Below the pieces are notes generated by a model. The model had not been told where the DNA came from. It made no database searches and saw only the letters and a program-made list of their open reading frames with translations. Below are positions 28,478-36,644 of a DNA stretch of 64,000 nt, piece by piece (positions within the stretch are counted from its first letter, which is position 1; each line of letters begins with the position of its first letter). Source of the DNA: DASXYG01 sp036502625 (GTDB lineage Bacteria > Actinomycetota > Actinomycetes > Streptosporangiales > Streptosporangiaceae); NCBI GenBank assembly GCA_036502625.1, contig DASXYG010000006.1, positions 21,230-85,229 of the forward strand, written 5' to 3'. Made by a program: the position numbers and the translations under genes.

Positions 28478-29216
28478 GGCGGCCCTCGCCCGAGGTGAAG
28501 CGGCCGATGCCCGCGGCCGCCTCGGCCAGCGACACCCGGCCGTACGCCAGCTCGGCGGCCATGGCGTGGGCCTCGTCGCCGCCGGACTCCAGGGCGGACA
28601 TCCGGTCGCCGCGCAGGCACGTCTGCGGGAACGCGGCGATCTCCCCGGCCAGCGCCTCCGCCGCCTGCCGCGCGCCGCCCGCGGGGACGACCCGGTTGGC
28701 CAGGCCGATGTCGTACGCCTCGGCGGCGCTGACCGCGCGGCCGGTGAGGATGAGGTCCATGGCGCGGCTCATGCCGATCAGCCGCGGCAGCCGTACGGTG
28801 CCGCCGTCGATCAGCGGCACGCCCCAGCGGCGGCAGAACACCCCGAACACGGCGTCGTCGGCGGCCACCCGCAGATCGCACCACAGGGCGAGCTCCAGGC
28901 CGCCGGCCACGGCGTGGCCCTCGACGGCGGCGATCACCGGCTTGGACAGCCGCATGCGCGTCGGGCCCATCGGAGCGTCGCCGTCGCCGTCGACCCGGTT
29001 GCCGCGCTCCGTGCCGACGGCGTGCAGGTCGGCGCCCGCGCAGAAGGTGCCGCCCGCACCCCACAGCACGGCCACGCGCGCCGTGCCGTCGGCCTCGAAC
29101 GCGCGGAACGCGGCGGCGAGGTCGGCGGCTGTCGGCCCGTCGACGGCGTTGCGCACATCGGGACGGTCGATCACCACGGTGTGGACGGCGCCGGCGCGCT
29201 CGGTCCGTACGGCCAT
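28464..29216 (-). CDS. Enoyl-CoA hydratase/isomerase (crotonase) family protein
   Basis: 250 residues. The crotonase oxyanion-hole segments are GTFCAGADLHAVG and AVEGHAVAGGLELALWCDLRVA. In the usual place of the second catalytic Glu the sequence reads WGVPLIDGGTVRLPRLIG, so Glu is replaced by Asp or lost; simple hydration may not be its reaction. It starts at ATG 29216, 22 nt after the DUF6986 gene, and overlaps the nitroreductase gene. With the acyl-CoA ligase two genes on, it suggests handling of a CoA ester made by this operon. Confidence 0.88.
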   Translation of the reverse strand: MAVRTERAGAVHTVVIDRPDVRNAVDGPTAADLAAAFRAFEADGTARVAVLWGAGGTFCAGADLHAVGTERGNRVDGDGDAPMGPTRMRLSKPVIAAVEGHAVAGGLELALWCDLRVAADDAVFGVFCRRWGVPLIDGGTVRLPRLIGMSRAMDLILTGRAVSAAEAYDIGLANRVVPAGGARQAAEALAGEIAAFPQTCLRGDRMSALESGGDEAHAMAAELAYGRVSLAEAAAGIGRFTSGEGRHGAF

Positions 29217-29238
29217 GCGGAGCCTCCTCGGGCCCAGG

Positions 29239-30480
29239 TCAGCGCAGGGTGTCCAGGCCCGTCGCGGACAGCGCCTCGGCCTCAGTGACGGCGCCGCAGC
29301 CCACGGCGCGGCGCAGCCGGGCGAGCAGGGCCTTGACCGTCGCCGGTTCGTCCATGACGCCGGAGGCGCCGGTGGTGTTCTCCGCCCAGGCGCGCACCCG
29401 CCCGGCCAGGTCGGCGAACCCGGTGAGGTGGAAGGCGTAGACCGTGGCGAACCTGCTGACGAGGTGCGCCGGGTGCATGTCCCACCCCTGGTAGAAGCCG
29501 TGCGCGAGGGAGTGGCGTACGTGCGCGGCGTGCACCTGCCAGACGGCGTGGACGGCGGCGGTCTCGTCGCCGGCGGGCGCCAGGTTGGTCGCGCCGTCGG
29601 AGGTCTCCACGCCGGTGCCGGCCAGCGTGACCTGCATGATGTTCCGCGCGAAGTCGCACGCGGGGTGGTCGAGGCGCTGCTGCTCCGGCGGGAGGCCGAG
29701 CGCGGCCGTGTAGTCGAACACCCCGAAGTGGGCGGCGGACATGCGCCCGGCCGCCGCCTCCACCACGGCGGGCAGCGTGGCCGCGCCGGACCGGTCCAAC
29801 ACCGTACGCGGCGTCTCCACCTGCACCTCGAACCGCAGCAGCCCCGCCTCCAGCCCGAGCGCCGCCTCCAGCCGGGCCAGCAGACCGGCGAACACGGCCA
29901 CGTGCGCGGACGAGATCACCTTCGGGAACGTGATCACGAAGCCGGGCGGCAGCGCGCCCACCCGGTCGATGACCCCGGTCAGCAGGCCGTCGAGCGTGGA
30001 CACGGCGCGGTCGTAGCCGCCGTCGGCGAAGGACTTCACGCGCGGGCCCCAGCGGCGCGGCAGGATGCCCTCGGTGTAGGCGCGGGCGACGGCGTCGGCG
30101 GCGCGCTCGGTGTCGGCGTCCTCGGTCTCGTCGTCGCGGACGCCGTAGCCGTCCTCGAAGTCGATCCGCAGGTCCTCCACGGGGTCGGCGACCAGCTTCG
30201 CGGCCACCCGGGCGCGCACCTCGTCGGCGAGGTCCACCGCCACACCGAACGCCTCGGCGAACGACGCGGTGCCGCGGACGTGCGCGTCCAGCAGGGCGAG
30301 CGCCTCCTTGCCGTACGCGGGCCCGATGTCGGCGGCCACCCGGTCGGCCGGGACGTACACGGTGTGCACCGGCTGCCACACGATCGGCGGGCCGGGGTAG
30401 CCGGAGTCGTGGTCCGCGCGCGCGGCCTCCACCCGGGCCCGCAGATCGGCGTGGCCAGCCGAGGTCAGCGTCGATTTCAT
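29239..30480 (-). CDS. DUF6986 / HpcH-HpaI-aldolase-like protein
   Basis: 413 residues, with a TIM-barrel character similar to the citrate lyase beta/malate synthase superfamily. Notable segments are DLRIDFEDGYGVRDDE (acidic, probably metal-binding), VITFPKVISSAHVAVFAG, LRFEVQVETPRTVL and HFGVFDYTAALGLPP. By analogy with CitE-like proteins it may make or break a C-C bond next to a carboxylate, for example of a glyoxylate- or malate-like compound, but no reaction is established as far as I know. It lies in the operon with the carbamoyltransferase-like subunits. A GGAAGGGA ribosome-binding site precedes ATG 30480. Confidence 0.7.
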   Translation of the reverse strand: MKSTLTSAGHADLRARVEAARADHDSGYPGPPIVWQPVHTVYVPADRVAADIGPAYGKEALALLDAHVRGTASFAEAFGVAVDLADEVRARVAAKLVADPVEDLRIDFEDGYGVRDDETEDADTERAADAVARAYTEGILPRRWGPRVKSFADGGYDRAVSTLDGLLTGVIDRVGALPPGFVITFPKVISSAHVAVFAGLLARLEAALGLEAGLLRFEVQVETPRTVLDRSGAATLPAVVEAAAGRMSAAHFGVFDYTAALGLPPEQQRLDHPACDFARNIMQVTLAGTGVETSDGATNLAPAGDETAAVHAVWQVHAAHVRHSLAHGFYQGWDMHPAHLVSRFATVYAFHLTGFADLAGRVRAWAENTTGASGVMDEPATVKALLARLRRAVGCGAVTEAEALSATGLDTLR

Positions 30481-30505
30481 GGCCCTGTCCCTTCCCCGCG
30501 CTCGG

Positions 30506-30517
30506 TGATCTCGATCA
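30506..30517. promoter_or_regulatory. Candidate operator TGATC-TC-GATCA
   Basis: Perfect 5-bp dyad 26 nt upstream of the DUF6986 start. A related sequence, GATCTCGATGATG, lies at 39830-39842 in front of the uraA promoter, so the two transcription units might share a regulator. Weak evidence. Confidence 0.3.
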
Positions 30518-30545
30518 TGGCCATCCTTGCGTACGGGGGTGCGGT

Positions 30546-31442
30546 TCAGGACGGGAGGTCGGCGCGGATGCCCCACGCGGACGTCGCGGACGCGCCGGGT
30601 TCGAGGGTGATCAGCCCGGTGCCCGTGGCGTACGCGTTGGGCGGGCAGGTCATCGGCTCGACGGCGAGCGCGCCGCGGTCGCCGGTGTAGACCTGCAGCC
30701 AGTTGTGCGCCTCGTCGGCCCACAGCGCGACGCTCCTGCGGCCGTGGGTCACCCGCGCCCACGCGTTGCCCGCGCCGTCGCGGTCCAGCCCGGTGAACGG
30801 GTGGTCGATCGCCAGGTCGCCGAGGACGCGGGGGCGGCGCAGGTCGAACGGGGTGCCCTCGACGGGTTCCGCGCCGGCGGGGATGCCGCGCGCGTCGGTG
30901 AGCAGCCGCGTGTCGGCGGGGACGGTGACGCGGCACTCGTCCACCGGGGCGCCGACCGTGAGGTACGGGTGGGCGCCCGCGCCGTACGGGGCGCGGCGGC
31001 TGCCGGTGTTCACGGCCGTGACGGTCACCGCGAGGCCGCCGCCGGCGTGCAGCCGGTACTCCACGGCGAGGTCGAGGCGGAACGGGTAGCCGGGCTGCGC
31101 GGGCAGCCGGTACGTCAGCCGTACGTGCCCGGTGGTGTGCGCGGCCGGCGACCAGGACGCCCACCGGGTGAGGCCGTGGATGGCGTTGCCCGCGGCCGCC
31201 TCGGTGAGCGGCAGGACGTGGTCCTCGCCGTCGAAGCGGTAGCGCCCGCGGTCGACGCGGTTCGGCCACGGCAGCAGGAGCTGGCCGTGGCCGCCGGTGC
31301 ACATCTGGTCGGCCGGATAGCCCTCCACCAGCGGGACGCCGCGGTGGGTCAGCTCACGCAGCCCGGCGCCGGCCTCCACCACCGTCGCGCTGTAGTCGCC
31401 CGCGGTGATCGCGTACTGGGTGCCGGTCAGCGGAGTCGTCAT
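30546..31442 (-). CDS. Aldose 1-epimerase-family protein
   Basis: 298-residue galactose-mutarotase fold. Catalytic-type residues are visible: GNAIHGLTRWASW and GAHPYLTV supply the two histidines, and ALAVEPMTCPPNAY the glutamate. Many actinobacterial members act on sugars other than galactose. ATG 31442 is chosen; in-frame ATGs at 31451 and 31454 would sit on top of the GGAG ribosome-binding site. It follows the DUF1116 gene by 29 nt, and why a sugar epimerase is in this operon is unclear. Confidence 0.88.
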   Translation of the reverse strand: MTTPLTGTQYAITAGDYSATVVEAGAGLRELTHRGVPLVEGYPADQMCTGGHGQLLLPWPNRVDRGRYRFDGEDHVLPLTEAAAGNAIHGLTRWASWSPAAHTTGHVRLTYRLPAQPGYPFRLDLAVEYRLHAGGGLAVTVTAVNTGSRRAPYGAGAHPYLTVGAPVDECRVTVPADTRLLTDARGIPAGAEPVEGTPFDLRRPRVLGDLAIDHPFTGLDRDGAGNAWARVTHGRRSVALWADEAHNWLQVYTGDRGALAVEPMTCPPNAYATGTGLITLEPGASATSAWGIRADLPS

Positions 31443-31471
31443 GACGCACATCATCTCCGGGGCGGCGCGCG

Positions 31472-33031
31472 TTATCCACGTGCGGCCGCGGCGAGGGCGG
31501 ACAGGGCCTGGGTGAAGGCGTCCATGGGCGGCGCGACGAGGCCCGCGCCGACCTGGCCGGTGCCCGCGACCCGGCCCGCGATGCCGGTGTTGACCACCGG
31601 GAGGACGCCCGTACGCGCCACCCGGGCCACGTCGATGCCCACCGGTGTGCCGCGGAACGACAGCACCGGCACGGCGTACGCGGGGTGCTCGGCGAGGGTG
31701 ATCTCGTACATCGCGGCGGTCGCGGCCAGGGCGTCGTCCACCTCGCCGCCGACGAACCGGACGATCGCGGGCGCGGCCGCCATGGCGAAGCCGCCGACGC
31801 CCGCGGTCTCCATGATCGTGGAGTCGCCGATGTCGGGGTTGGCGTCGTCCGGGCCGTACGCGCCGAGGTAGAGGCCGTCGGGCACGCCCGCGGGTCCGGT
31901 GAACCAGCGGTCGCCGGTGCCGGCGGTCTGCACGCCGAAGTCGGTGCCGTTGCGGGCCATCGCCACGACCAGGGTGGAGCCCGGCACATCGCGCGCCGCG
32001 TCCGCGGAGGCCTTCGCCGTCGCCATGCCGAGGTTCAGAAAGAAGTGGTCGTTGCCGGCCATGAACCGCAGCACCCCGGCGGCGTCCCGGCCGTCGGCGG
32101 CCTCCACGACGTCGCCCGCGATCTCCCGGATGAACAGGGACGTCGCGGCGCGGTTGCGGTTGTGCAGCTCGTCGCCCATCTGGAGGGCCTGCGCGATCAT
32201 CGCGCGGAGGTCGAGCGGGCCGTCGCGCGCGGCGCGGCGGCGTACGGCGGTCTGCAGCACCGGGCCGAGCACGCCCGCCATCCAGCGCAGCCGCTCGATC
32301 ACCTCGGGCGCGTACGCCCCGTAGCGCAGCACCCGCCCGAGCCCCTCGTTCAGCGAGCAGTACGCCCGCCCGCCGTACTCGGTGTCCTCGACGCACAGCA
32401 TCCACATCGACGGGCTGACCACGCCCGCCATGGGCCCGACGGCGGCCTGCCCGTGGCACGGCCGCAGCCCGCACACGCCGTCCACGAAGAGCCGCTCGGC
32501 GTCCTCGGGCGTCCCGGCCAGCCCCTCGAACAGCGCCGCACCGATGAGCGCGCCGCGCAGGGGGCCGGATGCGCGGTCCCACCCGATGGGCGGTCCGGCG
32601 TGCAGGAACGTACCGGGGGAGAGGCCGAGGACGTCCGAGGCGGGGCGTACGTCCACGAGGTGCGGCCGGGCACCGGTGAGCCGGCCGACCGCGTACGCGT
32701 TCGCGGCGTGCCGCCGCGGGTCGCCGGCCACGTCCGCGAGGTCGTCGGCCGTACCGAGCACGGGCGGCCGCCAGGAGACGGGCACGGTCTGCACGGCCTG
32801 CGCCGTCAAGGCGTCCCCCAGCACATCGGCCCCGGCGGTCACCACGACGGGTTCGCCCGCGAGGAGGCCGTGCGGGGTGGCGACGGGGCCACCCGGGAGA
32901 TCGCCGTCCGGGGTGGTGGGTTCGCCCGGGAGGTGGGCGTCCGAGGTGGCGGGGTCGCCCGGGAGGAGGCCGTCCGGGGTGCTGGGTTCGCCTGAGAGGT
33001 GGCCGTCCGGGGCGGTGTTCGGCCCGGTCAT
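31472..33031 (-). CDS. ylbE: DUF1116 protein (YlbE/AllG-like subunit of an oxamate-carbamoyltransferase-type complex) with repeat-bearing N-terminus
   Basis: 519 residues, of which about 435 form the DUF1116 domain: PPIGWDRASGPLRGALIGA, GVCGLRPCHGQAAVGPMAGVV, SPSMWMLCVEDTEYG, AMARNGTDFGVQ and a C-terminal VNTGIAGRVAGTGQVGAG. In E. coli the homologue YlbE (renamed AllG) combines with FdrA and YlbF to phosphorolyse oxalurate to oxamate and carbamoyl phosphate. The N-terminal extension (residues 8-62) is five 11-residue copies of a P-D-G-x-L-x-G-x-P unit, absent from usual members. ATG 33031 overlaps the fdrA stop as ATGA. Confidence 0.88.
   Translation of the reverse strand: MTGPNTAPDGHLSGEPSTPDGLLPGDPATSDAHLPGEPTTPDGDLPGGPVATPHGLLAGEPVVVTAGADVLGDALTAQAVQTVPVSWRPPVLGTADDLADVAGDPRRHAANAYAVGRLTGARPHLVDVRPASDVLGLSPGTFLHAGPPIGWDRASGPLRGALIGAALFEGLAGTPEDAERLFVDGVCGLRPCHGQAAVGPMAGVVSPSMWMLCVEDTEYGGRAYCSLNEGLGRVLRYGAYAPEVIERLRWMAGVLGPVLQTAVRRRAARDGPLDLRAMIAQALQMGDELHNRNRAATSLFIREIAGDVVEAADGRDAAGVLRFMAGNDHFFLNLGMATAKASADAARDVPGSTLVVAMARNGTDFGVQTAGTGDRWFTGPAGVPDGLYLGAYGPDDANPDIGDSTIMETAGVGGFAMAAAPAIVRFVGGEVDDALAATAAMYEITLAEHPAYAVPVLSFRGTPVGIDVARVARTGVLPVVNTGIAGRVAGTGQVGAGLVAPPMDAFTQALSALAAAARG
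32846..33010 (-). repeat. 33-bp in-frame tandem repeat, 5 copies, in the 5' end of the DUF1116 gene
   Basis: Five degenerate 33-bp units encode PDGHLSGEPST, PDGLLPGDPAT, SDAHLPGEPTT, PDGDLPGGPVA and TPHGLLAGEPV(V). Multiples of three keep the frame open, so the array behaves as a coding minisatellite. Confidence 0.8.
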
Positions 33032-35589
33032 GGGGTTGCTCCGGGGAGGGTGACGGAGGAGGTGTCTCCGGGGAGGATGAGGGAGGCGGCGTGGCGTGCG
33101 GCGTCGGCGTTGCTGGCGAAGACGCGGGCACCGGCGTCCGCCAGGGCGGAGGCGGTCGCGTCGCGGCCCTGCGGGTCGGCGGCGGTGCCGCAGAGCGACA
33201 CGACCACCGCGAGATCCCGCCCGTCCGCCGCGGCCGTACGCCGGGCGTCGCTGATCGCGGGCGCCAGGCGCGCGGCCGGATCCGGATCCGCCCCATGCCC
33301 GAGCACCACATCGAGCAGCAGCACGGCACAAGCGGGATCACGGGCCTCAACGCCGATCCGCTCGAGCCGCAAGGTGGGATCGATCATCGGATGCGCCCGC
33401 CCCCGCGTCATCCGATCCTCCCCAAAGTCGATCATGAAATGCCCCCCACCCACCGCGAATCCCACCCCGTCCGCCCCATCCCCGGCCCCGGTCTCAGTCC
33501 CGGCCCCGGTCTCAGTCCCGGCCCCGGTCCCTGGCGCTGCCGCCGCGGCGGCCTCGGCCCCAAACCCGGCTTCAGCCCCGGCCCCAGCTCCAGCCCCAGC
33601 CCCAGCCACGGGCGTCGCCTCCGCGGTGGCCCCGCTCTCGAACCCGGATTCAGCCCCGGCCTCAGGTGCCGCCTCCGCTCCGTCCCGGACCCCCGTCCTA
33701 GCCCCGGCCCCAGGCGTCGCGTCCGCTCGGGCCACGGCCCTGGGCTTCGCCTCCGCTCCGGCCGCGAGCGTCGCCTTCGCGGCGGCCCCCGCCCCCGCCC
33801 CTGCCTCAGGCGTTGCCCTCGCGACAGGAGAGGGGGGTGTTGGGGTTGCTTCCCCCGCCCCGGCCGCATGGGTGGCGGTAGCCCCTGCCTCTGCCCTGGC
33901 CCCTGGCGTCGCGTTCGCCCCGGTCCCTGCCTCAGGCTCGGTCTTAGCCGAGGGGGGTGTTGGGGTGGCTTCCCCCGCCTCTGGCGCAGGGATGGTGGCG
34001 GCTCCCGCCCTGGCCCCTGGCGTTGCGTTCGCCCCGGCTTCAGCCCCGGCCTCGGGCCTAGGCGTCGCGTTCGCGGTTGGGGAGGGGGGTGCTGGGGCTC
34101 CCTCTCCCGCCCCTGCCGCGGGGGTGGCGGTGGAGGCACGTGCCCCGGCTCGTGGCGTCGCGTTCGTCCCGGTCCCGGCTCCAGGCGCGGCCTCGGTCTC
34201 CGCTGCAGCCCCGGCCTCAGGCGTCGCCTTAGCGGCGGGGGGAGGGGGTGTTGCGGCTCTCTCCCCAGCCCCTGCTCTGGCCTCAGGCGTCGCGTTCGCC
34301 CCGGTCTCTGCCTCAGGCGCGGCCTTGGCCGCGGGGGAGGGGGGTGTCGGGGGCGCTTCCCCCACCCCTGCCGTAGGGGCTGGGGCGGAGGGGAGATCCG
34401 AGGGGTCGAGGGAGGCTCCCGTCCCTGCCGCAGGGGCGGCGGTGGCGGCCCCGGCCTCGGGCGTCGCGTTCGCGGCGGGGGGTGTTGGGGCTGCGGGGTG
34501 ATCTGGGGGGTCGAGGTTGGTGGGGATGGGGCCTAGGGATTTCGTGGCTATGTCGCGGGCCTCTAGGCAGAGGGTGCCGCCTGTGTAGAGGGCGCGGAGG
34601 GAGCCGCTGCGGGGGGACTGGGTGGGGCCGGGCCATATGGGCCACGTGGGGATCGGGACGGCTAGGGCCGTGAGTGTGCCGCGGGTGGCGGCGGACAGGT
34701 CCGCGTCGCCCGTCCCAAGCGGCGTGTACCTGACCGGCGTGCGCAGCCCCTGCGCGTGCGCACGCACCGTGGCCGCCACCCGCGGGTCCGGGGGTTTGGA
34801 CAGGAGCATGATCAACTCGGTGGCGGGGTCGGCGTCGAGGGCGTCCAGCGCCGCCAGCGTGGACAACCCGCCGACCTCCGCCGACAGGTCGCGGCCGCCC
34901 ACGCCGAGCACGTGCGACACCCCGACCCCGGCCTCGTCCAGCAGGCACGTCACCTGCTGCGCGCCGGTGCCGGACGCCGCGACGACGCCCACGCGCCCGG
35001 GCCGCGTCACGTTCGCGAAGCCGAGCGCCACACCGGCGACGATCGCCGTGCCGCAGTCGGGTCCCATGACCAGCCGCCCGCGCCGCGCCGCCGCGCGCTT
35101 CAGCGCCACCTCCTGGTGCGGCGGCACGTTGTCGCTGAACACCATCACGTCGATGCCCGCCTCGATCGCGTCCATCGCCTCCGCGAACGCGTACTCCCCG
35201 GGCACGGAGACCAGCGCGATCGTGGGCGCGCGCCCCTGGAGCGCGCCGCGGCGCACGGCGGCGGCGACGGTGCGCGGCGGCGGGTCCGTACGCGACCCCC
35301 CCTGCCGTACGGCCTGGGGCGCCAGCGCCTCCGCCAGCCGCCCGCGCGCCTCCTCCAGCCCCCCGGCGCCACCCCGTACGGCGATCACCAGGTCACCGGG
35401 GCCCGCGGCCGGCACGGCGAACCCCATCCGCGCGATCAGCTCCCGGTTCAGCTCCGTCCCCATCGCCACCATCGCCCGCTCCACACCGGCGACATCTCCC
35501 AAGGCCCGGCTGACCCGCATCAGGGTCACGGAGTCGTGGTACGCCCCACCCCGCACCTCCACCCAGTCGCCCACCGGCGCGCCGCTCAT
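33028..35589 (-). CDS. fdrA: FdrA-family protein (AllF-like) with a large low-complexity insertion
   Basis: 853 residues against about 510-555 for normal FdrA. The N-terminal part (1-350) is typical: GGAYHDSVTLMRVSRAL, CoA-binding/succinyl-CoA-ligase-like VMVFSDNVPPHQEVALKR, GPDCGTAIVAG, VVAASGTGAQQVTCLL and TGGTLCLEARD. Then about 350 residues of Ala/Gly/Pro/Glu/Thr repeats interrupt the fold (about 360-712) before the conserved FMIDFGEDRMTRGRAHPMID and the C-terminal domain resume. The frame stays open throughout. FdrA is the core subunit of E. coli oxamate carbamoyltransferase. The gene overlaps the DUF1116 gene (ATGA) and lies 94 nt after the DUF2877 gene. Confidence 0.9.
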   Translation of the reverse strand: MSGAPVGDWVEVRGGAYHDSVTLMRVSRALGDVAGVERAMVAMGTELNRELIARMGFAVPAAGPGDLVIAVRGGAGGLEEARGRLAEALAPQAVRQGGSRTDPPPRTVAAAVRRGALQGRAPTIALVSVPGEYAFAEAMDAIEAGIDVMVFSDNVPPHQEVALKRAAARRGRLVMGPDCGTAIVAGVALGFANVTRPGRVGVVAASGTGAQQVTCLLDEAGVGVSHVLGVGGRDLSAEVGGLSTLAALDALDADPATELIMLLSKPPDPRVAATVRAHAQGLRTPVRYTPLGTGDADLSAATRGTLTALAVPIPTWPIWPGPTQSPRSGSLRALYTGGTLCLEARDIATKSLGPIPTNLDPPDHPAAPTPPAANATPEAGAATAAPAAGTGASLDPSDLPSAPAPTAGVGEAPPTPPSPAAKAAPEAETGANATPEARAGAGERAATPPPPAAKATPEAGAAAETEAAPGAGTGTNATPRAGARASTATPAAGAGEGAPAPPSPTANATPRPEAGAEAGANATPGARAGAATIPAPEAGEATPTPPSAKTEPEAGTGANATPGARAEAGATATHAAGAGEATPTPPSPVARATPEAGAGAGAAAKATLAAGAEAKPRAVARADATPGAGARTGVRDGAEAAPEAGAESGFESGATAEATPVAGAGAGAGAGAEAGFGAEAAAAAAPGTGAGTETGAGTETGAGDGADGVGFAVGGGHFMIDFGEDRMTRGRAHPMIDPTLRLERIGVEARDPACAVLLLDVVLGHGADPDPAARLAPAISDARRTAAADGRDLAVVVSLCGTAADPQGRDATASALADAGARVFASNADAARHAASLILPGDTSSVTLPGATP
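33450..34510 (-). repeat. Low-complexity minisatellite-like insertion inside fdrA
   Basis: About 1.06 kb of degenerate repeats coding for strings such as ATPEAGAGA, TPPSPAAKA and GAGAEAG. It falls exactly at the link between the two halves of FdrA, so the flanking domains are complete. The plus strand shows the same composition with CCCCGGC/GCCTC runs. Confidence 0.85.
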
Positions 35590-35683
35590 GCCCCGCCCCG
35601 CTCACTGCGGGCGAAGACCGTGACGTGGGCGGCGCTCATGCCGCGCCCCCGCCCGTACGGGCCCCGGCGGCCGTGGGCGGCGC

Positions 35684-36631
35684 TCACGCCGCGCGCCCTT
35701 CGAGGCGGGCCAGGGACGTGACGGCGCGGGCGCCTGCGGCGAGGCCCCAGGCGAGGTCGGCGCCTGAGGTGTGGCCGGTGGCCAGGAGGCGGCGGGTGGC
35801 AACCGTGAGGCCCTGGCCGCCGGGGCAGGTGAGCGCGCGCAGCACGCCCGCGGCCTCGCCGGACGCCTGCCCGGCCGCCGCGCAGTGCAGGAGCGTCGCG
35901 GACAGCGCGGTGGTGCGCGTGGTGGCGTCGGAGGTGACGGCCGCCCCGATCCAGTCCGCCAGCCGCACGGCCGCACCCCCGGCCGGAACCGCCGGGCTGA
36001 CGCAGGGCGTGAGGAGGCGGAGGGCGAGGAGGAGGCCGCAGAGGAAGTCGTCGCCGGACGGGGTCAGGCCGGGGCCGAGGCCGACGATGCGTTCGGACTG
36101 TTCGACCGCGTCGGCCAGGGCGTCGGTGGCGCAGGCGGTGGTGAGGGGGCCGGGGCCGTCGGACGGGGTCAGGCCGGGGCGGCGCTCGGAGGCGGTGCGG
36201 ACGGCGTCGAGATGGGCCACGCGGTGGTCGAGGGCCTCGGGGGTGACCGGCGACAGGACCGGCACCGGGTCCCACCAGCGGGCCGCGCCCGCCAGGACCG
36301 GGCCGGCCGCGACGACGCCCGCGCCCACCTGCCCGTACGCGCCTGGTTGCAAGCCGTACAGCGGCGTGCCGTCCGGGAGCACCAGCGCGTTGGGCAGCCG
36401 TACGGCGCGCGCGGTGATCAGCGCAAGGACCCGCGGCTCCGCCGGTCCGGACAGCTCCAGGTAGCAGGCGAGGCGGAACGCGGCGAGCACCCGGGCGTCG
36501 CGCCGTGGCCCGTCGAGCACCCGCCGCACCGCCGTGCTCGCGGCCCCGGTGACCAGCACCGCGTCCGTCTCGCGCCGGGCCGCGCGTACGGCCCGGCCTG
36601 GCGCTTCGCGGATGTGCGGCTGCGGTGGCAC
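35684..36631 (-). CDS. ylbF: DUF2877 protein (YlbF/AllH-like subunit)
   Basis: 315 residues. The domain signature is in the middle: ERIVGLGPGLTPSGDDFLCGLLLALRLL, preceded by RLPNALVLPDG and followed by GQGLTVATRRLLATGHTSGADLAWGL. DUF2877 proteins occur next to FdrA and DUF1116, and in E. coli the trio makes up oxamate carbamoyltransferase (AllFGH). GTG 36631 is chosen because a TAGCGT -10 ends 7 nt upstream (leaderless); the frame continues further upstream but into the pucR promoter region. It is the first gene of the long minus-strand series and is divergent from pucR. Confidence 0.85.
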   Translation of the reverse strand: MPPQPHIREAPGRAVRAARRETDAVLVTGAASTAVRRVLDGPRRDARVLAAFRLACYLELSGPAEPRVLALITARAVRLPNALVLPDGTPLYGLQPGAYGQVGAGVVAAGPVLAGAARWWDPVPVLSPVTPEALDHRVAHLDAVRTASERRPGLTPSDGPGPLTTACATDALADAVEQSERIVGLGPGLTPSGDDFLCGLLLALRLLTPCVSPAVPAGGAAVRLADWIGAAVTSDATTRTTALSATLLHCAAAGQASGEAAGVLRALTCPGGQGLTVATRRLLATGHTSGADLAWGLAAGARAVTSLARLEGRAA

Positions 36632-36638
36632 CGTGCTG

Positions 36639-36644
36639 ACGCTA
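36639..36644 (-). promoter_or_regulatory. -10 box TAGCGT, leaderless promoter of the DUF2877-fdrA-DUF1116 operon
   Basis: On the minus strand TAGCGT ends 7 nt before GTG 36631. In the remaining 140 bp up to pucR, GCCAA (36679-36683) and TTGGC (36699-36703) form a wide inverted repeat that could bind the divergently encoded PucR. Confidence 0.5.

Noticed and set aside
32846..34510. CRISPR-like array in the repeat regions of fdrA and the DUF1116 gene
   Set aside because: Repeats are contiguous, degenerate and in frame, without unique spacers, and no cas gene is present.
31472..36631. Anaerobic allantoin degradation operon
   Set aside because: Only the carbamoyltransferase-type subunits are present; allantoinase, allantoate amidohydrolase, ureidoglycolate dehydrogenase and carbamate kinase are not in the window.
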